A stretch of DNA of 64,000 bases from Rhizobium esperanzae (GCF_002204185.1 NZ_MXPU01000010.1:62001-126000), one strand, 5' to 3'; counted from the stretch's first letter, positions 1 to 10,363 are shown. The notes: a model not told the origin generated them from the sequence alone. A program made the numbers and translations.

Positions 1-2
1 GC

Positions 3-1286
3 CACGGCGTCATGCTGGAGCATGTCCTTTCCGGGCTCGTCGAGGAGATCGCCGGTCGGCCCCTGCTGCCCTCGGCCAGGCGCCGCGCCCGCGAAATGTC
101 CGATCTGATGACAGCGATCATCCGCATCGTCATGGTCGACGTGGAAATCGCCGTTTCGCTTCGCTTCAATGCGCTGCGCGCCGCCCAGAGCCGTGCGCTC
201 GCCGATCAGCGCGCCGGAAGTGAAGCGGAAATCGCCCGGATCTTCGGTGAGGTCATCGAGGGCCTCGCCGCCCGCGACCTGACGCGGCGCGCGCCTGTCG
301 ACGCCGACGGCGCCTATGCCGGGATCGCCGCCGCCCTGAACGGCGCCTTGGACGGCCTCCAGGCAGAATTCGCCGCCGTGACCGAACGCACAGATAAGGC
401 GGAAACGGCGACCACTTTGCTGGCCGGCCAGTCGCGGCAGTTCGCCGGTACAGCGTCCGGCCAGGCCGACCGGCTGCAGCTTTCCGCCGCTGCCCTTGCC
501 GGCATTGCCGGAAGCGTGCGCGACGGCGCCGCCGACAGCCGCGCCGCCGAACAGGCGGCCGCCTCGACCCGCGCTGCGGTCGAGCAAAGCGGCGAAGTCG
601 TCGGCCGCGCGATCAGCGCCATGGCTGACATCGAGCAGTCGGCTGAGAAGATCGGCCAGATCATCGGCGCGATTGACGAGATCGCCTTCCAGACCAATCT
701 TCTGGCGCTGAATGCCGGCATCGAGGCGGCTCGCGCCGGCGATTCCGGCCGCGGCTTTGCCGTCGTCGCCCAGGAAGTTCGTGCGCTTGCCCAGCGCTCG
801 GCCGATGCCGCCCGCGAGATCAAGACGCTGGTGACGACGACCAAGGCGCAGGTCGACGCCGGCGTGCAGATGGTCGCACGTACACAGGATTCGATCGGCA
901 GCATCGTGCGGCAGGTCACCGACATCAACGCCGCCATATCAGGCATCGCCACCAGGACCGGCGAGCATGCCGCAAGCCTCGACGGCCTGGCGGCCGACGT
1001 CAAGGGTCTCGGCGCAGAGGTGGCGGACAGTGCCGGTTTGGCCGAACGCTCCGCCGAAGGCGCCGACCACCTGCATACCGTCATTCTCGAGCTCGGCCAG
1101 ACGATTCGCGAATTCCGCATCGCCAGGGAAAATGCGCATTCCGGGCGGCTGGGCTCGGTTCGCGCAACGCCGTCCCGCGCGATCGAAGCGGTTGCCCGTC
1201 CTGCGGTCGAAGACGAATACGAAAATGATGATTTTGACCTTCCGCAGTCGCTCGCAAGCGTCGGAGGTGGGCGGAATGTTTACTAA
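3..1286 (+). CDS. icpA: Soluble methyl-accepting chemotaxis receptor IcpA (5' partial)
   Basis: Cytoplasmic chemoreceptor that feeds CheA/CheW. The frame is open to the window edge, so the ATG at 12 is internal and the N-terminus is missing. The visible part starts with the last helices of what looks like a globin-type sensor fold (around [15 protein letters not shown]). A HAMP-like segment follows, then a full MCP signalling domain with the hairpin-tip motif [20 protein letters not shown]. No membrane segment is visible, which agrees with the rhizobial internal receptor IcpA encoded first in the che operon. The globin-coupled assignment is inferred from the C-terminal end only. The C-terminus shows no NWETF-type tether for CheR/CheB. 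Confidence 0.9.
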   Translation, partial: HGVMLEHVLSGLVEEIAGRPLLPSARRRAREMSDLMTAIIRIVMVDVEIAVSLRFNALRAAQSRALADQRAGSEAEIARIFGEVIEGLAARDLTRRAPVDADGAYAGIAAALNGALDGLQAEFAAVTERTDKAETATTLLAGQSRQFAGTASGQADRLQLSAAALAGIAGSVRDGAADSRAAEQAAASTRAAVEQSGEVVGRAISAMADIEQSAEKIGQIIGAIDEIAFQTNLLALNAGIEAARAGDSGRGFAVVAQEVRALAQRSADAAREIKTLVTTTKAQVDAGVQMVARTQDSIGSIVRQVTDINAAISGIATRTGEHAASLDGLAADVKGLGAEVADSAGLAERSAEGADHLHTVILELGQTIREFRIARENAHSGRLGSVRATPSRAIEAVARPAVEDEYENDDFDLPQSLASVGGGRNVY

Positions 1287-1349
1287 CCTATCGGATGATC
1301 GCCGCAGCTCATCTTTTCGGGCCGGGGACAAGGGGACAAGGACAAGCTG

Positions 1350-1646
1350 ATGGTGGCAAAGAAGAGTGGCAAGACGCTGAATTTGACAGCGGTGCTCGAT
1401 CTCAACGAGGCTTCCGCCTTGCGTGAAAAACTTATCTCTCTGAGAGGCAGCGGTCTTTCGATCGACGCATCGGGCGTCGAGCGGATCGGGGCTCTTTGCG
1501 CTCAGGTCCTGATGTCCGCCGAGAAGACCTGGGAGCAGGACAAGCAGCCGTTCACCTTCTCTAAGGTGTCCGACGCATTTCACAAAACCATGCAGCTGGT
1601 TGGCGTCAATATTGACCACCTGCTTGCCAAGGAGATCCGGCAATGA
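1350..1646 (+). CDS. cheS: CheS, STAS-like accessory protein of CheA
   Basis: A 98-residue single-domain protein with the STAS-like pattern LTAVLDLNEASALREKL followed by LSIDASGVERIGALCAQVL. It sits between the receptor and cheY1 and overlaps cheY1 by 4 bp, so the two are translationally coupled. In Sinorhizobium meliloti, CheS binds CheA and speeds dephosphorylation of CheY1, which then acts as a phosphate sink for the motor-binding CheY2. Position, length and fold match that protein. Identification rests on gene order and fold; the function is carried over from S. meliloti. Confidence 0.88.
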   Translation: MVAKKSGKTLNLTAVLDLNEASALREKLISLRGSGLSIDASGVERIGALCAQVLMSAEKTWEQDKQPFTFSKVSDAFHKTMQLVGVNIDHLLAKEIRQ

Positions 1647-2008
1647 AGAAAAAAGTGCTTACCGTGGATGATTCCCGCACCATCCGAAACATGCTGCTCG
1701 TGACGCTGAATAATGCCGGTTTCGACACGATCCAGGCGGAAGACGGCGTCGAAGGCCTCGAGGTTCTCGAGGAATCCAATCCTGACGTGATCGTGACCGA
1801 CATCAACATGCCGCGCCTCGACGGGTTCGGCTTCATCGAAGGTGTGCGCCGCAATGAGAAGTATCGGGCGATCCCGATCCTGGTCCTGACGACGGAGAGC
1901 GACGCGGAAAAGAAGAACCGTGCCCGCCAGGCCGGCGCCACGGGATGGATCGTCAAGCCTTTCGACCCGGCCAAGCTGATCGATGCAATTGAGCGCGTAA
2001 CCGCTTAA
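1643..2008 (+). CDS. cheY1: Response regulator CheY1 (phosphate sink)
   Basis: Stand-alone receiver of 121 residues with an acidic pair at D9/D10, phospho-acceptor D53 in VIVTDINMPRLDGF, a Thr in the LTT segment and Lys in IVKPFDP. It lies directly upstream of cheA and is coupled to cheS. In rhizobia this first CheY drains phosphate from CheA instead of driving the motor; CheY2, encoded further down, is the main output. The sequence alone shows only that it is an intact receiver. Confidence 0.95.
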   Translation: MKKKVLTVDDSRTIRNMLLVTLNNAGFDTIQAEDGVEGLEVLEESNPDVIVTDINMPRLDGFGFIEGVRRNEKYRAIPILVLTTESDAEKKNRARQAGATGWIVKPFDPAKLIDAIERVTA

Positions 2009-2025
2009 ACCCAGGATTTGCTCCT

Positions 2026-4308
2026 ATGGATATGAACGAAATCAAAGAGATCTTTTTCCAGGAGTGCGAGGAACAGCTCGCCGAGCTGGAATCCGGTCTT
2101 CTGAAAATGAACGATGGCGATCGCGATCCGGAAACCGTCAATGCCGTGTTCCGTGCCGTGCATTCGATCAAGGGGGGCGCCGGCGCCTTCGGCCTTGATG
2201 ATCTCGTAGCCTTCGCCCATGTTTTCGAGACCACTCTCGATTGCGTTCGCTCCAACAAGCTTGAGCCGACCCAGGATGTCCTGAAGGTGATGCTGAAGTC
2301 GGCCGACGTGCTCGCCGACCTGACCAATGCCGCGCGCGACGGCGGCAGTGTCGATGAAAGCCGCAGCCGCGGTCTCGTCAAGGAGCTCGAGGCGCTGGCC
2401 AATGGTGAGCTGCCGTCTCCTTCGGCCGAAGCGCCTGCGCCCAAAGCCGCCGCAAAGGCGGCTCCGGCCACTCCGGCGTCGGCCCCCAAGCCGACCGACG
2501 ACAGCGGCTTCCAGCCAATCCCCTTTTCCTTCGACGATTTCGGTGATGAGGGCGGCGCAGAGACCGGCCTGCCGGCCTACGAGATCACCTTCAAGCCGCG
2601 CCACGAACTCTATTCGAAGGGTAATGACGCCACCCTGCTGCTGCGCGACCTTTCGCGCCTCGGTGAAATGACCATTTATTGTAATACGGATGAGCTGCCG
2701 GGTCTTGACGAGCTCGATCCGGAGGCTGCCTATTTCTTCTGGAACGTCACGCTCAAGACCGACAAGGGCGAGGATGCCATCCGTGCCGTCTTCGAATTCG
2801 CTGAATGGGATTGCGAACTGACGGTGAAGCCGGTCGAGGAGACCGGTGGCGACGTTTCGAGCAACGAGGAACTGCCGATGGTGCCGGTTCCCTTCGACCT
2901 ATCGATCCTGGACGAGACCGACGCAACGGAAAGCGTTTCCGCTGCACGGTCCGAAGACACGGCCGCTGCCGTTGCCGCCGCCGAAACTGCTTCCAACGTC
3001 ACGCAGATGGCGGCCGCCGCCTCCCGCGTCGAGAAGAAGGAATCGGCCGCCGCCGCAGCCGCCGCGGCCAATGCCGCCGCCCAGAACAACGCCGCCGGCG
3101 CCGGCCAGACGATCCGCGTCGATCTCGATCGCGTCGACCGTCTCATCAATCTCGTTGGCGAATTGGTCATCAACCAGGCGATGCTGTCGCAGAGCGTCAT
3201 CGAGAACGACACGACGGGCACGTCTTCGATCAACATGGGTCTCGAGGAGCTGCAGCAGCTCACCCGCGAGATCCAGGACTCGGTCATGGCAATCCGCGCG
3301 CAGCCGGTCAAGCCGGTCTTCCAGCGCATGTCGCGCATCGTCCGCGAAATCGCCGACATGACCGGCAAGTCGATCCGCCTCATTACCGAAGGTGAAAATA
3401 CCGAAGTCGACAAAACAGTTATCGACAAGCTGGCCGAGCCGCTGACCCACATGATCCGCAATGCCGTCGACCACGGCATCGAAACGCCGGAAAAGCGCGC
3501 CGCCGCCGGCAAGAACACCGAAGGCACGGTTCGCCTCACCGCCAAGCACCGTTCGGGCCGCATCCTGATCGAGCTTGCCGACGACGGCGCCGGCATCAAC
3601 CGCGAGAAGGTCCGCCAGAAGGCGATCGACAACGATCTCATCCCGGCCGACGCCAACCTGTCGGATGAGGAAATCGACAACCTGATCTTCCTTCCGGGCT
3701 TCTCGACGGCCGACAAGATCTCCGACATATCGGGCCGCGGCGTCGGCATGGACGTCGTCAAGCGCTCGATCCAGGCGCTCGGCGGCCGCATCAACATCAC
3801 CTCCAAGCCGGGCCACGGCTCGGTCTTCACCATGAGCCTGCCGCTGACGCTCGCCGTTCTCGACGGCATGGTGGTCACCGTCGCCGGCCAGACGCTGGTC
3901 GTGCCGCTGACCGCGATCGTCGAAACCCTGCAGCCGGAAGCTGCCGCGATCCACTCCTTCGGCGCGAACCACCGGCTGATCTCGATCCGCAACTCGTTCT
4001 GCCCATTGGTCGATGTCGGCCGCATCCTGAACTTCCGCGCCACCCAGGCCAACCCCGTCGAAGGCGTGGCGCTCCTGGTGGAATCCGAAGGCGGCGGCCA
4101 GCGCGCCCTGATGGTCGATGCCATCCAGGGGCAGCGTCAGGTGGTCATCAAGAGCCTGGAAGCCAACTACACCCACGTACCGGGCATTGCCGCCGCCACC
4201 ATCCTCGGCGACGGCCGCGTGGCTCTGATCCTCGATGTCGACGCGGTGGTCGGCGCTTCGCGCGGCCACTCGCTCAAAGCGGAAATGTCGTTAGCAGCGG
4301 TAGGGTAA
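2026..4308 (+). CDS. cheA: Chemotaxis histidine kinase CheA
   Basis: CheA of 760 residues with all five domains. The HPt domain carries the phospho-histidine H46 in AVHSIKGGAGAFGL. A P2-like CheY-binding domain lies around residues 190-280, flanked by Ala/Pro-rich linkers; the second linker holds a run of Ala near residue 335. Dimerisation domain, kinase core with N box (HMIRNAVDHGIE), G boxes (DDGAGIN, SGRGVGMDVV) and a C-terminal CheW-like domain follow. It autophosphorylates and passes phosphate to CheY1, CheY2 and CheB. Start ATG 2026 is followed by cheW after a 3-bp gap. Confidence 0.98.
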   Translation: MDMNEIKEIFFQECEEQLAELESGLLKMNDGDRDPETVNAVFRAVHSIKGGAGAFGLDDLVAFAHVFETTLDCVRSNKLEPTQDVLKVMLKSADVLADLTNAARDGGSVDESRSRGLVKELEALANGELPSPSAEAPAPKAAAKAAPATPASAPKPTDDSGFQPIPFSFDDFGDEGGAETGLPAYEITFKPRHELYSKGNDATLLLRDLSRLGEMTIYCNTDELPGLDELDPEAAYFFWNVTLKTDKGEDAIRAVFEFAEWDCELTVKPVEETGGDVSSNEELPMVPVPFDLSILDETDATESVSAARSEDTAAAVAAAETASNVTQMAAAASRVEKKESAAAAAAAANAAAQNNAAGAGQTIRVDLDRVDRLINLVGELVINQAMLSQSVIENDTTGTSSINMGLEELQQLTREIQDSVMAIRAQPVKPVFQRMSRIVREIADMTGKSIRLITEGENTEVDKTVIDKLAEPLTHMIRNAVDHGIETPEKRAAAGKNTEGTVRLTAKHRSGRILIELADDGAGINREKVRQKAIDNDLIPADANLSDEEIDNLIFLPGFSTADKISDISGRGVGMDVVKRSIQALGGRINITSKPGHGSVFTMSLPLTLAVLDGMVVTVAGQTLVVPLTAIVETLQPEAAAIHSFGANHRLISIRNSFCPLVDVGRILNFRATQANPVEGVALLVESEGGGQRALMVDAIQGQRQVVIKSLEANYTHVPGIAAATILGDGRVALILDVDAVVGASRGHSLKAEMSLAAVG

Positions 4309-4311
4309 GGA

Positions 4312-4779
4312 ATGTCGTACGCCGTAAAAAGTCTGAACCAGGGGGACCGCGAGCTGATCGCGTTCCGCATCGGAGATCAGGAATTCTGCGTGAACATCAT
4401 GTCGGTTCGCGAAATCCGCGGCTGGACCCCGGCGACCACGATGCCGCACTCGCCTGCCTATATGCTGGGGGTCATCAACCTGCGCGGCGCGGTGCTGCCG
4501 ATCATCGATCTTGCCGCTCGGCTCAGCATGAAGCCCGCCGATCCCACAGCCCGTCATGTCATCATCGTCGCCCAGGTCCGCCGCAAGGTTGTCGGCCTCT
4601 TGGTCGACGCCGTCTCCGACATTCTGACGGTGACCGACGAGATCATTCAGCCGACGCCGGAAATCTCCTCCGACCTCGAGCGCCAATTTGCCCGAGGCAT
4701 TCTCGCCATCGACAGGCGCATGATCTGCCTGATCGAACTTGAAGCCCTCTTTTCCGAGACCGAAAGCGAAGCCGCATGA
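4312..4779 (+). CDS. cheW: Chemotaxis coupling protein CheW
   Basis: A 155-residue CheW-domain protein ([22 protein letters not shown], then [19 protein letters not shown], both characteristic of CheW). It bridges receptors and CheA in the polar arrays. It lies 3 bp after cheA and overlaps cheR by 4 bp (ATGA), so it is translated as part of the operon. Length and motifs are ordinary for the family. Confidence 0.97.
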   Translation: MSYAVKSLNQGDRELIAFRIGDQEFCVNIMSVREIRGWTPATTMPHSPAYMLGVINLRGAVLPIIDLAARLSMKPADPTARHVIIVAQVRRKVVGLLVDAVSDILTVTDEIIQPTPEISSDLERQFARGILAIDRRMICLIELEALFSETESEAA

Positions 4780-5684
4780 GTGCAATGGGTGCAAAAGATC
4801 AGAGGCAGGGAGCCGATGAGGTACTGGCGAGCGGAGAATATCCGCTGACGCGCCGCGATCTTACGGAAATCGCCGCCATGATCTACTCGGATGCCGGCAT
4901 CTTCCTCAACGAGACGAAGGCCTCGCTCGTCTATTCGCGTCTGTCCAAGCATATCCGCAATCTTGGTCTGTCGGGTTTCCGCGAATATTGCGAACTCGTC
5001 GCCTCACCGGCGGGTGCCGCGGCGCGCCGCGAAATGCTCTCGCATCTGACCACCAATTTCACCCGATTCTTCCGCGAAAACCATCATTTCGAGCATCTGC
5101 GCGACCATGTGCTGCCGGAGCTTCTGCAGCGGGCGAGATCGGGCGGCAGGGTGCGCATCTGGTCGGCCGCTTCCTCCGACGGGCAGGAGCCCTACTCGAT
5201 CGCGCTCACCGTGCTGTCGCTGATGCCGAATGTCACCGATTACGACTTCAAGATCCTGGCGACCGACATCGACCCGAAAATCCTGGCGATCGCCCGGGCC
5301 GGTGCTTACGACGAGAGCGCGCTCGAAACCGTCTCGCCCGCCATGCGCAAGCAATGGTTCAGCGAAGTCGAGGTGCAGGGCCGGCGCAAGTTCCAGGTCG
5401 ACGACCGCGTCAAGCGGCTGATCACCTACAACGAGCTGAATCTGATGGCGCAATGGCCGTTCAAGGGCAAGTTCGACGTCATCTTTTGCCGCAACGTCGT
5501 CATCTATTTCGACGAGCCGACGCAGATGAAGATCTGGCAGCGTTTCGCCGGCCTGCTGCCGGAAGGCGGCCATCTCTATATCGGCCATTCCGAGCGCGTG
5601 TCCGGTGAGGCGAAGCACGTCTTCGACAATATCGGCATCACGACCTATCGCTACGCGGCCAAGGGTCTCGGGAGGAAGGCATGA
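4776..5684 (+). CDS. cheR: Chemoreceptor methyltransferase CheR
   Basis: A 302-residue protein with an N-terminal helical CheR domain and a C-terminal SAM-dependent methyltransferase domain ([19 protein letters not shown], then [14 protein letters not shown] and LYIGHSE). It methylates receptor glutamates for adaptation. It overlaps cheW by 4 bp at its start and cheB by 4 bp at its end. No C-terminal TPR extension is present, so it is the short, canonical form. Confidence 0.97.
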   Translation: MSAMGAKDQRQGADEVLASGEYPLTRRDLTEIAAMIYSDAGIFLNETKASLVYSRLSKHIRNLGLSGFREYCELVASPAGAAARREMLSHLTTNFTRFFRENHHFEHLRDHVLPELLQRARSGGRVRIWSAASSDGQEPYSIALTVLSLMPNVTDYDFKILATDIDPKILAIARAGAYDESALETVSPAMRKQWFSEVEVQGRRKFQVDDRVKRLITYNELNLMAQWPFKGKFDVIFCRNVVIYFDEPTQMKIWQRFAGLLPEGGHLYIGHSERVSGEAKHVFDNIGITTYRYAAKGLGRKA

Positions 5685-6724
5685 GCGCGCCGGCAAGGGT
5701 TCTCGTTGTTGACGACTCGCCGACGATGCGCGGTCTGATCACCGCCGTCCTAAGCTCCGATCCGGAGGTCAACGTCATCGGCCAGGCCGGCGATGCACTG
5801 GAAGCGCGCGAGGCGATCAAGCGGCTGAATCCCGACGTCGTGACACTCGACATCGAGATGCCGAATATGAACGGCCTCGATTTCCTTGAAAAGATCATGA
5901 CGCTGCGGCCGATGCCGGTGATCATGGTCTCGACGATGACGCACCGCGGCGCCGAAGCGACGCTTGCGGCGCTTGAGATCGGCGCCTTCGATTGCGTCGG
6001 CAAGCCCGGTCCCGGCGAACCCAGGCCGTTCGGCGATCTCGCCGAGAAGGTCAAGGCGGCCGCGCGTACGCAGCGTCAGTTCTCCCAACCGGCCGCCGCT
6101 GTCACGCCGCCGCCCTCCGTCGCCGATTTCCGCGTCGGCCGCAAGATCGTCGCGATCGGCTCGTCGACCGGCGGCGTCGAAGCGCTGATCGCCGTGCTGC
6201 AGAAATTCCCGGCAAATTGCCCGCCAACCGTCATCACTCAGCATATGCCGCCGACCTTCACCAAGAGTTTCGCCGAACGGCTGAACCGTCTCTGCGCGCC
6301 GGTGGTGCAGGAAGCGACCGATGGCGCCCGTCTCGAGATCGGCAAGATCTACCTGGCGCCGGGCGGCGAACGTCATCTCCAGGTCAGCGGCGGCTCCGCG
6401 CCGTGCTGCCGTCTCGTCGACCGGGCGCCCGTCAACGGTCACCGCCCGTCCGTGGACGTGCTCTTTGATTCGGTCGCGGAACTCGCAGGCCGCAACGCCG
6501 TCGGCGTGATTCTGACCGGAATGGGCCGCGATGGCGCCGCCGGATTGTTGAAAATGCGCCACGCGGGCGCCAGAACGCTCGGCCAGAACGAAAAAACCTG
6601 CGTCGTTTACGGAATGCCAAGGGTTGCTCACGAACTTGGCGCCGTTGAGCAGCAGCTGCCACTGACTGCCATCGGTGAAGAAATATTGAAATTGACAGCC
6701 GCCCGAAAGGAAGGGACCGAATAA
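5681..6724 (+). CDS. cheB: Chemotaxis methylesterase/deamidase CheB
   Basis: A 347-residue two-domain protein. The receiver has D11/D12 and phospho-acceptor D57 ([16 protein letters not shown]). The C-terminal esterase domain has the catalytic Ser near residue 162 ([10 protein letters not shown]), His near 188 (TQHMPP) and Asp in GMGRDGAAG. It demethylates receptors when phosphorylated by CheA. It overlaps cheR by 4 bp, and its stop codon abuts the cheY2 start. Confidence 0.97.
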   Translation: MSAPARVLVVDDSPTMRGLITAVLSSDPEVNVIGQAGDALEAREAIKRLNPDVVTLDIEMPNMNGLDFLEKIMTLRPMPVIMVSTMTHRGAEATLAALEIGAFDCVGKPGPGEPRPFGDLAEKVKAAARTQRQFSQPAAAVTPPPSVADFRVGRKIVAIGSSTGGVEALIAVLQKFPANCPPTVITQHMPPTFTKSFAERLNRLCAPVVQEATDGARLEIGKIYLAPGGERHLQVSGGSAPCCRLVDRAPVNGHRPSVDVLFDSVAELAGRNAVGVILTGMGRDGAAGLLKMRHAGARTLGQNEKTCVVYGMPRVAHELGAVEQQLPLTAIGEEILKLTAARKEGTE

Positions 6725-7114
6725 ATGTCGATCGCGGAGAAAATCAAAGTTCTGATCGTCGATGATCAGGTAACGAGCCGGTTGCTGCTCAGCGACGCGC
6801 TGACCCAGCTCGGTTTCAAGCAGATCACATCCGCAGGCGACGGCGAGCAGGGCATGAAGATCATGACCGAGCAGCCGCACCACCTGGTGATCTCCGATTT
6901 CAACATGCCGAAGATGGATGGCATCGGCTTCCTTCAGGCCGTGCGCACCAATCCGAACACCAAGAAGGCGGCCTTCATTATCCTCACCGCCCAGGGCGAT
7001 CGCGCGCTGGTGCAGAAGGCGGCTCAGCTCGGCGCCAACAACGTGCTCGCCAAGCCATTTACGATCGAGAAGATGAAAGCGGCCATTGAAGCCGTGTTTG
7101 GAGCTTTGAAATGA
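6725..7114 (+). CDS. cheY2: Response regulator CheY2 (motor output)
   Basis: A 129-residue receiver with D13/D14, phospho-acceptor D58 ([16 protein letters not shown]) and Lys in LAKPFTI. In Sinorhizobium the corresponding CheY2 is the main motor regulator, slowing flagellar rotation when phosphorylated. It starts immediately after the cheB stop and overlaps cheD by 4 bp. Distinguishing it from CheY1 depends on operon position as well as sequence. Confidence 0.95.
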   Translation: MSIAEKIKVLIVDDQVTSRLLLSDALTQLGFKQITSAGDGEQGMKIMTEQPHHLVISDFNMPKMDGIGFLQAVRTNPNTKKAAFIILTAQGDRALVQKAAQLGANNVLAKPFTIEKMKAAIEAVFGALK

Positions 7115-7668
7115 TCACTGAGGGGGCAGCCCGCCGCGTGCACATCATTCAAGGCGAGTACAAGGTTCTGAGCGATCCGAATGCGGTCCTCTCGACCATT
7201 CTCGGCTCGTGCGTGGCTGCATGCCTCAGAGATCCCGTCGCCGGTGTCGGCGGCATGAACCACTTTCTGCTGCCCGGTTCGGCGACGTCGCCGACATCAG
7301 GCGGCGATGCCACACGCTACGGCGTGCATCTGATGGAACTGCTGATCAACGGTCTCCTGAAACAGGGCGCCCGGCGCGACCGGCTGGAGGCAAAGATCTT
7401 CGGCGGCGCAAAGACGATCTCGACTTTCTCCAATGTCGGTGAGCAGAATGCGACCTTCGCCATGCAGTTCCTGAGGGATGAAGGCATTCCGGTGGTCGGC
7501 TCCTCCACAGGCGGAGAGCATGGGCGCAAGCTCGAATATTGGCCGGTTTCCGGTCGGGCCCGGCAGTACCCCTTGACCGGCGCCGAAACGCAGAGAACCG
7601 TCGCTCTCGAGCAGCAGCGTCCCGCCGCTCCGCAGAAGCCCGCCGAAACCAGTATCGAATTTTTTTGA
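7111..7668 (+). CDS. cheD: Chemoreceptor glutamine deamidase CheD
   Basis: A 185-residue CheD-family protein. Catalytic C34 lies in [14 protein letters not shown] and H51 in GGMNHFLLP, with the later conserved KIFGGA segment present. It deamidates receptor glutamines to glutamates. The start overlaps the cheY2 stop by 4 bp. The C-terminal 30 or so residues ([13 protein letters not shown]) are a low-complexity tail. Confidence 0.95.
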   Translation: MITEGAARRVHIIQGEYKVLSDPNAVLSTILGSCVAACLRDPVAGVGGMNHFLLPGSATSPTSGGDATRYGVHLMELLINGLLKQGARRDRLEAKIFGGAKTISTFSNVGEQNATFAMQFLRDEGIPVVGSSTGGEHGRKLEYWPVSGRARQYPLTGAETQRTVALEQQRPAAPQKPAETSIEFF

Positions 7669-7684
7669 TGGCGAGGATTTTCAT

Positions 7685-8074
7685 ATGACATTTACTCCGG
7701 TGATGGAGCCGCCCGCGCCTGTCGAAGCGCTGAGCGACATCCTGATGCGCATCGTTTCGGAACTCCACGATGTGGCCTACCTGATCGAGCGCATCGAACC
7801 GCAGCTTCTCGACCTCGGCGGCGCTGAAATTCTGAATTCGCCTGACGCCATGAAGGTCATGCAGGGCATCGATCTGGCCGTGCAGAAGTCACGCGGCCTT
7901 GCCGAATTCATCGACACCATCACCGGCGAAATCCCGCTCGGCTGGACGGTCGACGTCGCGACCGCCCTCAGCCTCGTCAAGCTGGCGGAGATGCAGAAGG
8001 CGCTGGGCGGCTCGACGCGCCACGGTCATTCGCAGCCGCTGAGCAAGGCCGCCGGCGACTTCGACTTCTTCTGA
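7685..8074 (+). CDS. cheT: CheT, small chemotaxis protein
   Basis: A 129-residue soluble, mostly helical protein with no catalytic motif that I recognise. It is the last gene of the che operon, 16 bp after cheD, where S. meliloti carries the gene named cheT. The sequence predicts helices around residues 10-35 (VEALSDILMRIVSELHDVAYLIER) and 55-90, and an ending in DFDFF. Its role is not visible from sequence; the name is by position and size. Confidence 0.75.
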   Translation: MTFTPVMEPPAPVEALSDILMRIVSELHDVAYLIERIEPQLLDLGGAEILNSPDAMKVMQGIDLAVQKSRGLAEFIDTITGEIPLGWTVDVATALSLVKLAEMQKALGGSTRHGHSQPLSKAAGDFDFF

Positions 8075-8100
8075 AGCGGGCAGTTTTTCAACGCCGCTTC
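8073..8100 (+). terminator. Weak hairpin after the che operon
   Basis: A 7-bp inverted repeat (GAAGCGG ... CCGCTTC) overlaps the cheT stop codon and encloses a 14-base loop containing five T residues. No T-run follows the stem, so it is at best a weak or factor-assisted terminator. A second small hairpin (GAGGC-AATAA-GCCTC) lies at 8226-8240, just upstream of fliF. Confidence 0.3.
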
Positions 8101-8271
8101 TCGCGCCTCAGGTCCCTTTCACGCACGTCGTTCTCGCAAAATCGCTGCGCGACATGCTTCAGCCTTTCGCTCTCGCGCGCTCCTCACGAAACGCTCGCAC
8201 AAGTTTCGCCGATTATTCGTCGGATGAGGCAATAAGCCTCCTTTGTCTTTGACGGATCGTGCGAGAACAGA

Positions 8272-9957
8272 ATGAATCTGTTAAATCAATTAGTTCAGAT
8301 TTTTAAGAACTTTGGCTCCCTGGGCCGGACACGCCTGATGATTCTCGGAGGCGTCGGCGCCGTTTCCATCGCAATCATCCTTGCTGCTGCCCTTTTCGTC
8401 AACAAACCGGCCCAAGAAACGCTCTATGTCGGTCTCGACGCTCCCGATCTCAACCAGATCAGCATGGCGCTTGCCGAAGCCAACATCAATTTCCAGGTCG
8501 GCACGGACGGCGCCAGCATCACGGTTCCGGCCGGCATGACCGGCAAGGCCCGCCTGATGCTTGCCGAGCGCGGCCTGCCGAACAGCGCCAACGCCGGCTA
8601 TGAACTCTTCGACAATGTCGGCTCCCTCGGCCTGACCTCCTTCATGCAGGAAGTGACGCGGGTTCGAGCGCTGGAAGGCGAAATCGCACGCACCATCCAG
8701 TCGATCTCGGGCATAACGGCCGCGCGCGTCCATATCGTCATGCCCGAGGTCGGAAACTTCCGGAAGGCGGAGCAGAAACCGACCGCCTCCGTGATGATTC
8801 GCGCCAGCGCCGCCACCGGGCGCGGCGCGGCGACCTCGATCCGTCACCTCGTCGCCTCGGCCGTGCCGGGGCTTGATGTCGATGACGTCACGATTCTTGA
8901 TTCTGCCGGCCAGTTGCTCGCGTCCGGCGACGAAGCGAGCAACAGCTCGCTGAACCGTTCGCTCGACATCGTCCAGAATGTTCAGCAGGAAGTCGAATCC
9001 AACATCGACAAGGCCTTAGCGCCCTTCCTCGGCATGGATAACTTCCGCTCCAGCGTCACCGCCGACCTCAACACCGATGCTCAACAGATCCAGGAGACGG
9101 TTTACGATCCCGAATCCAAGGTCGAACGTTCGGTTCGTTCGACGAAGGAAGCCCAGCAGTCGCAGCAGAGGCAGTCCGACAACGCGACGACTGTCGAACA
9201 GAACATTCCCCAGGCGGCCCCTGATGCCGGCGGCTCCGGCGGCCCGGAATCACAGGACAAGTCGGATAAGCGCGAAGAGCAGACCAACTACGAAATCAAC
9301 AGCAAGACGACGGCGACGACCCGCAACAGCTATCAGGTCGAGAAGCTTTCGATCGCCGTCGTGGTCAACAAGGGCCGCATCGCTAAGATGGTCGGCGAGC
9401 CCGCCGACCAGGCCAAGATCGACGCTTATCTCGCCGAAATGCAGAAGATCGTCGCATCGGCGGCCGGCATCGACGCCAAGCGCGGCGACGTCGTCACCGT
9501 CACGGCGATGGACTTCCTCGAGAACCAGCTGCTGGAAGACGCCACCGGCGGTGTCCGCGTTATGGATATGCTGAGCCGCAACCTTGCCGGCATCATCAAC
9601 TCCCTCGCCTTCGTCGCGGTCGCCTTCGTGGTGGTCTGGATGGGGCTGCGACCGCTGGTACGCAGCGTCAGCGGCAACGGCGCGGTTCTCGGCGACGCCA
9701 CGCCGGAAGCGGCCGGTCTCGAACTTCCGGACTTCGCACCTGCGGCAGGAGCGCCCGGAGGCGCTCTCATGGACGGCTTCGGATCCGACTTCGGCTTCGA
9801 CAGCACCGAGGATCTGCTCAGTCTCGGCGACGACGACGGCAACTTCAACCGCCGCGTCAAGGAGGGCCCGGAACGCAAGCTTGCCCGCATGGTCGAGATC
9901 AACGAGGAGCGCGCCGCCAAAATCCTCAGGAAATGGGCGATCGACGACGCAGCATGA
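8272..9957 (+). CDS. fliF: Flagellar MS-ring protein FliF
   Basis: MS-ring subunit of 561 residues, the inner-membrane foundation of the basal body. A transmembrane helix lies near residues 23-45 and a second near 445-465 (IINSLAFVAVAFVVVWMGL). Between them are the ring-building motifs (TLYVGLDAPDLNQISMAL, SVMIRA) and a Gln/Ser/Asn-rich loop. The C-terminus (ERKLARMVEINEERAAKILRKW) is the FliG-binding segment. It is transcribed apart from the che genes, with a 197-bp gap upstream, and is followed by a strong terminator. Confidence 0.97.
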   Translation: MNLLNQLVQIFKNFGSLGRTRLMILGGVGAVSIAIILAAALFVNKPAQETLYVGLDAPDLNQISMALAEANINFQVGTDGASITVPAGMTGKARLMLAERGLPNSANAGYELFDNVGSLGLTSFMQEVTRVRALEGEIARTIQSISGITAARVHIVMPEVGNFRKAEQKPTASVMIRASAATGRGAATSIRHLVASAVPGLDVDDVTILDSAGQLLASGDEASNSSLNRSLDIVQNVQQEVESNIDKALAPFLGMDNFRSSVTADLNTDAQQIQETVYDPESKVERSVRSTKEAQQSQQRQSDNATTVEQNIPQAAPDAGGSGGPESQDKSDKREEQTNYEINSKTTATTRNSYQVEKLSIAVVVNKGRIAKMVGEPADQAKIDAYLAEMQKIVASAAGIDAKRGDVVTVTAMDFLENQLLEDATGGVRVMDMLSRNLAGIINSLAFVAVAFVVVWMGLRPLVRSVSGNGAVLGDATPEAAGLELPDFAPAAGAPGGALMDGFGSDFGFDSTEDLLSLGDDDGNFNRRVKEGPERKLARMVEINEERAAKILRKWAIDDAA

Positions 9958-9958
9958 G

Positions 9959-9984
9959 AAAGGGCCGGGAAACCGGCCCTTTTC
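9959..9984 (+). terminator. Rho-independent terminator of fliF
   Basis: A perfect 10-bp stem (AAAGGGCCGG / CCGGCCCTTT) closed by a GAAA tetraloop and ending in TTTTC. It begins two bases after the fliF stop codon. This separates fliF from the visN regulatory region. Confidence 0.88.
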
Positions 9985-10363
9985 GTGTCGGCGCGAGGCT
10001 TTGTCGGGCAACGGAACAGTGTCGATCCCGGCAAGGCGCCGGCTGGGCCTCAAGGGTCACGGCGGGCTTCAGCAGAGGCGAATTGAACCGTGCGGTTCAC
10101 TCGCGTAAAACGCGAATAACGTTGCGGCACAGCCAGAATCACCTTAGCCTCGCCTATATATGTCGAGGGGCACAATCGGCATTCGAATCAGGGCATGGAC
10201 GGCGGCGAAAGTAAATCCCTAGAAGTCGGAGATGGTACTTTACATCGGCTGGCTTACCCTTAGGTGATTCGAAATGGGATTCGAGCGGGACTGAATTGAA
10301 TCCTTTGCAGAAAAAGTGCAGTTGCACCGAGTGTGATCGCTTCTCAGCCGCAGGACGTTGCCG
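9985..10363 (+). promoter_or_regulatory. Upstream region of visN
   Basis: About 380 bases without a convincing gene. It should hold the visN promoter. Visible structure: a palindromic ATTCGAAT at 10181-10188, and two direct copies of GATTCGA at 10266-10272 and 10278-10284, 12 bp apart, which look like an operator. No clear sigma70 -35/-10 pair could be chosen by eye. An AGGA at 10352-10355 serves as ribosome binding site for the ATG at 10364. Confidence 0.4.

Noticed and set aside
12..14. ATG at 12 as the true start of the chemoreceptor
   Set aside because: The frame is open to base 3 and the protein would lack most of its sensor domain; the gene is cut by the window edge.
2899..4269. Long minus-strand open frames opposite cheA
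   Set aside because: Antisense shadows; cheA is intact on the plus strand with all kinase boxes.
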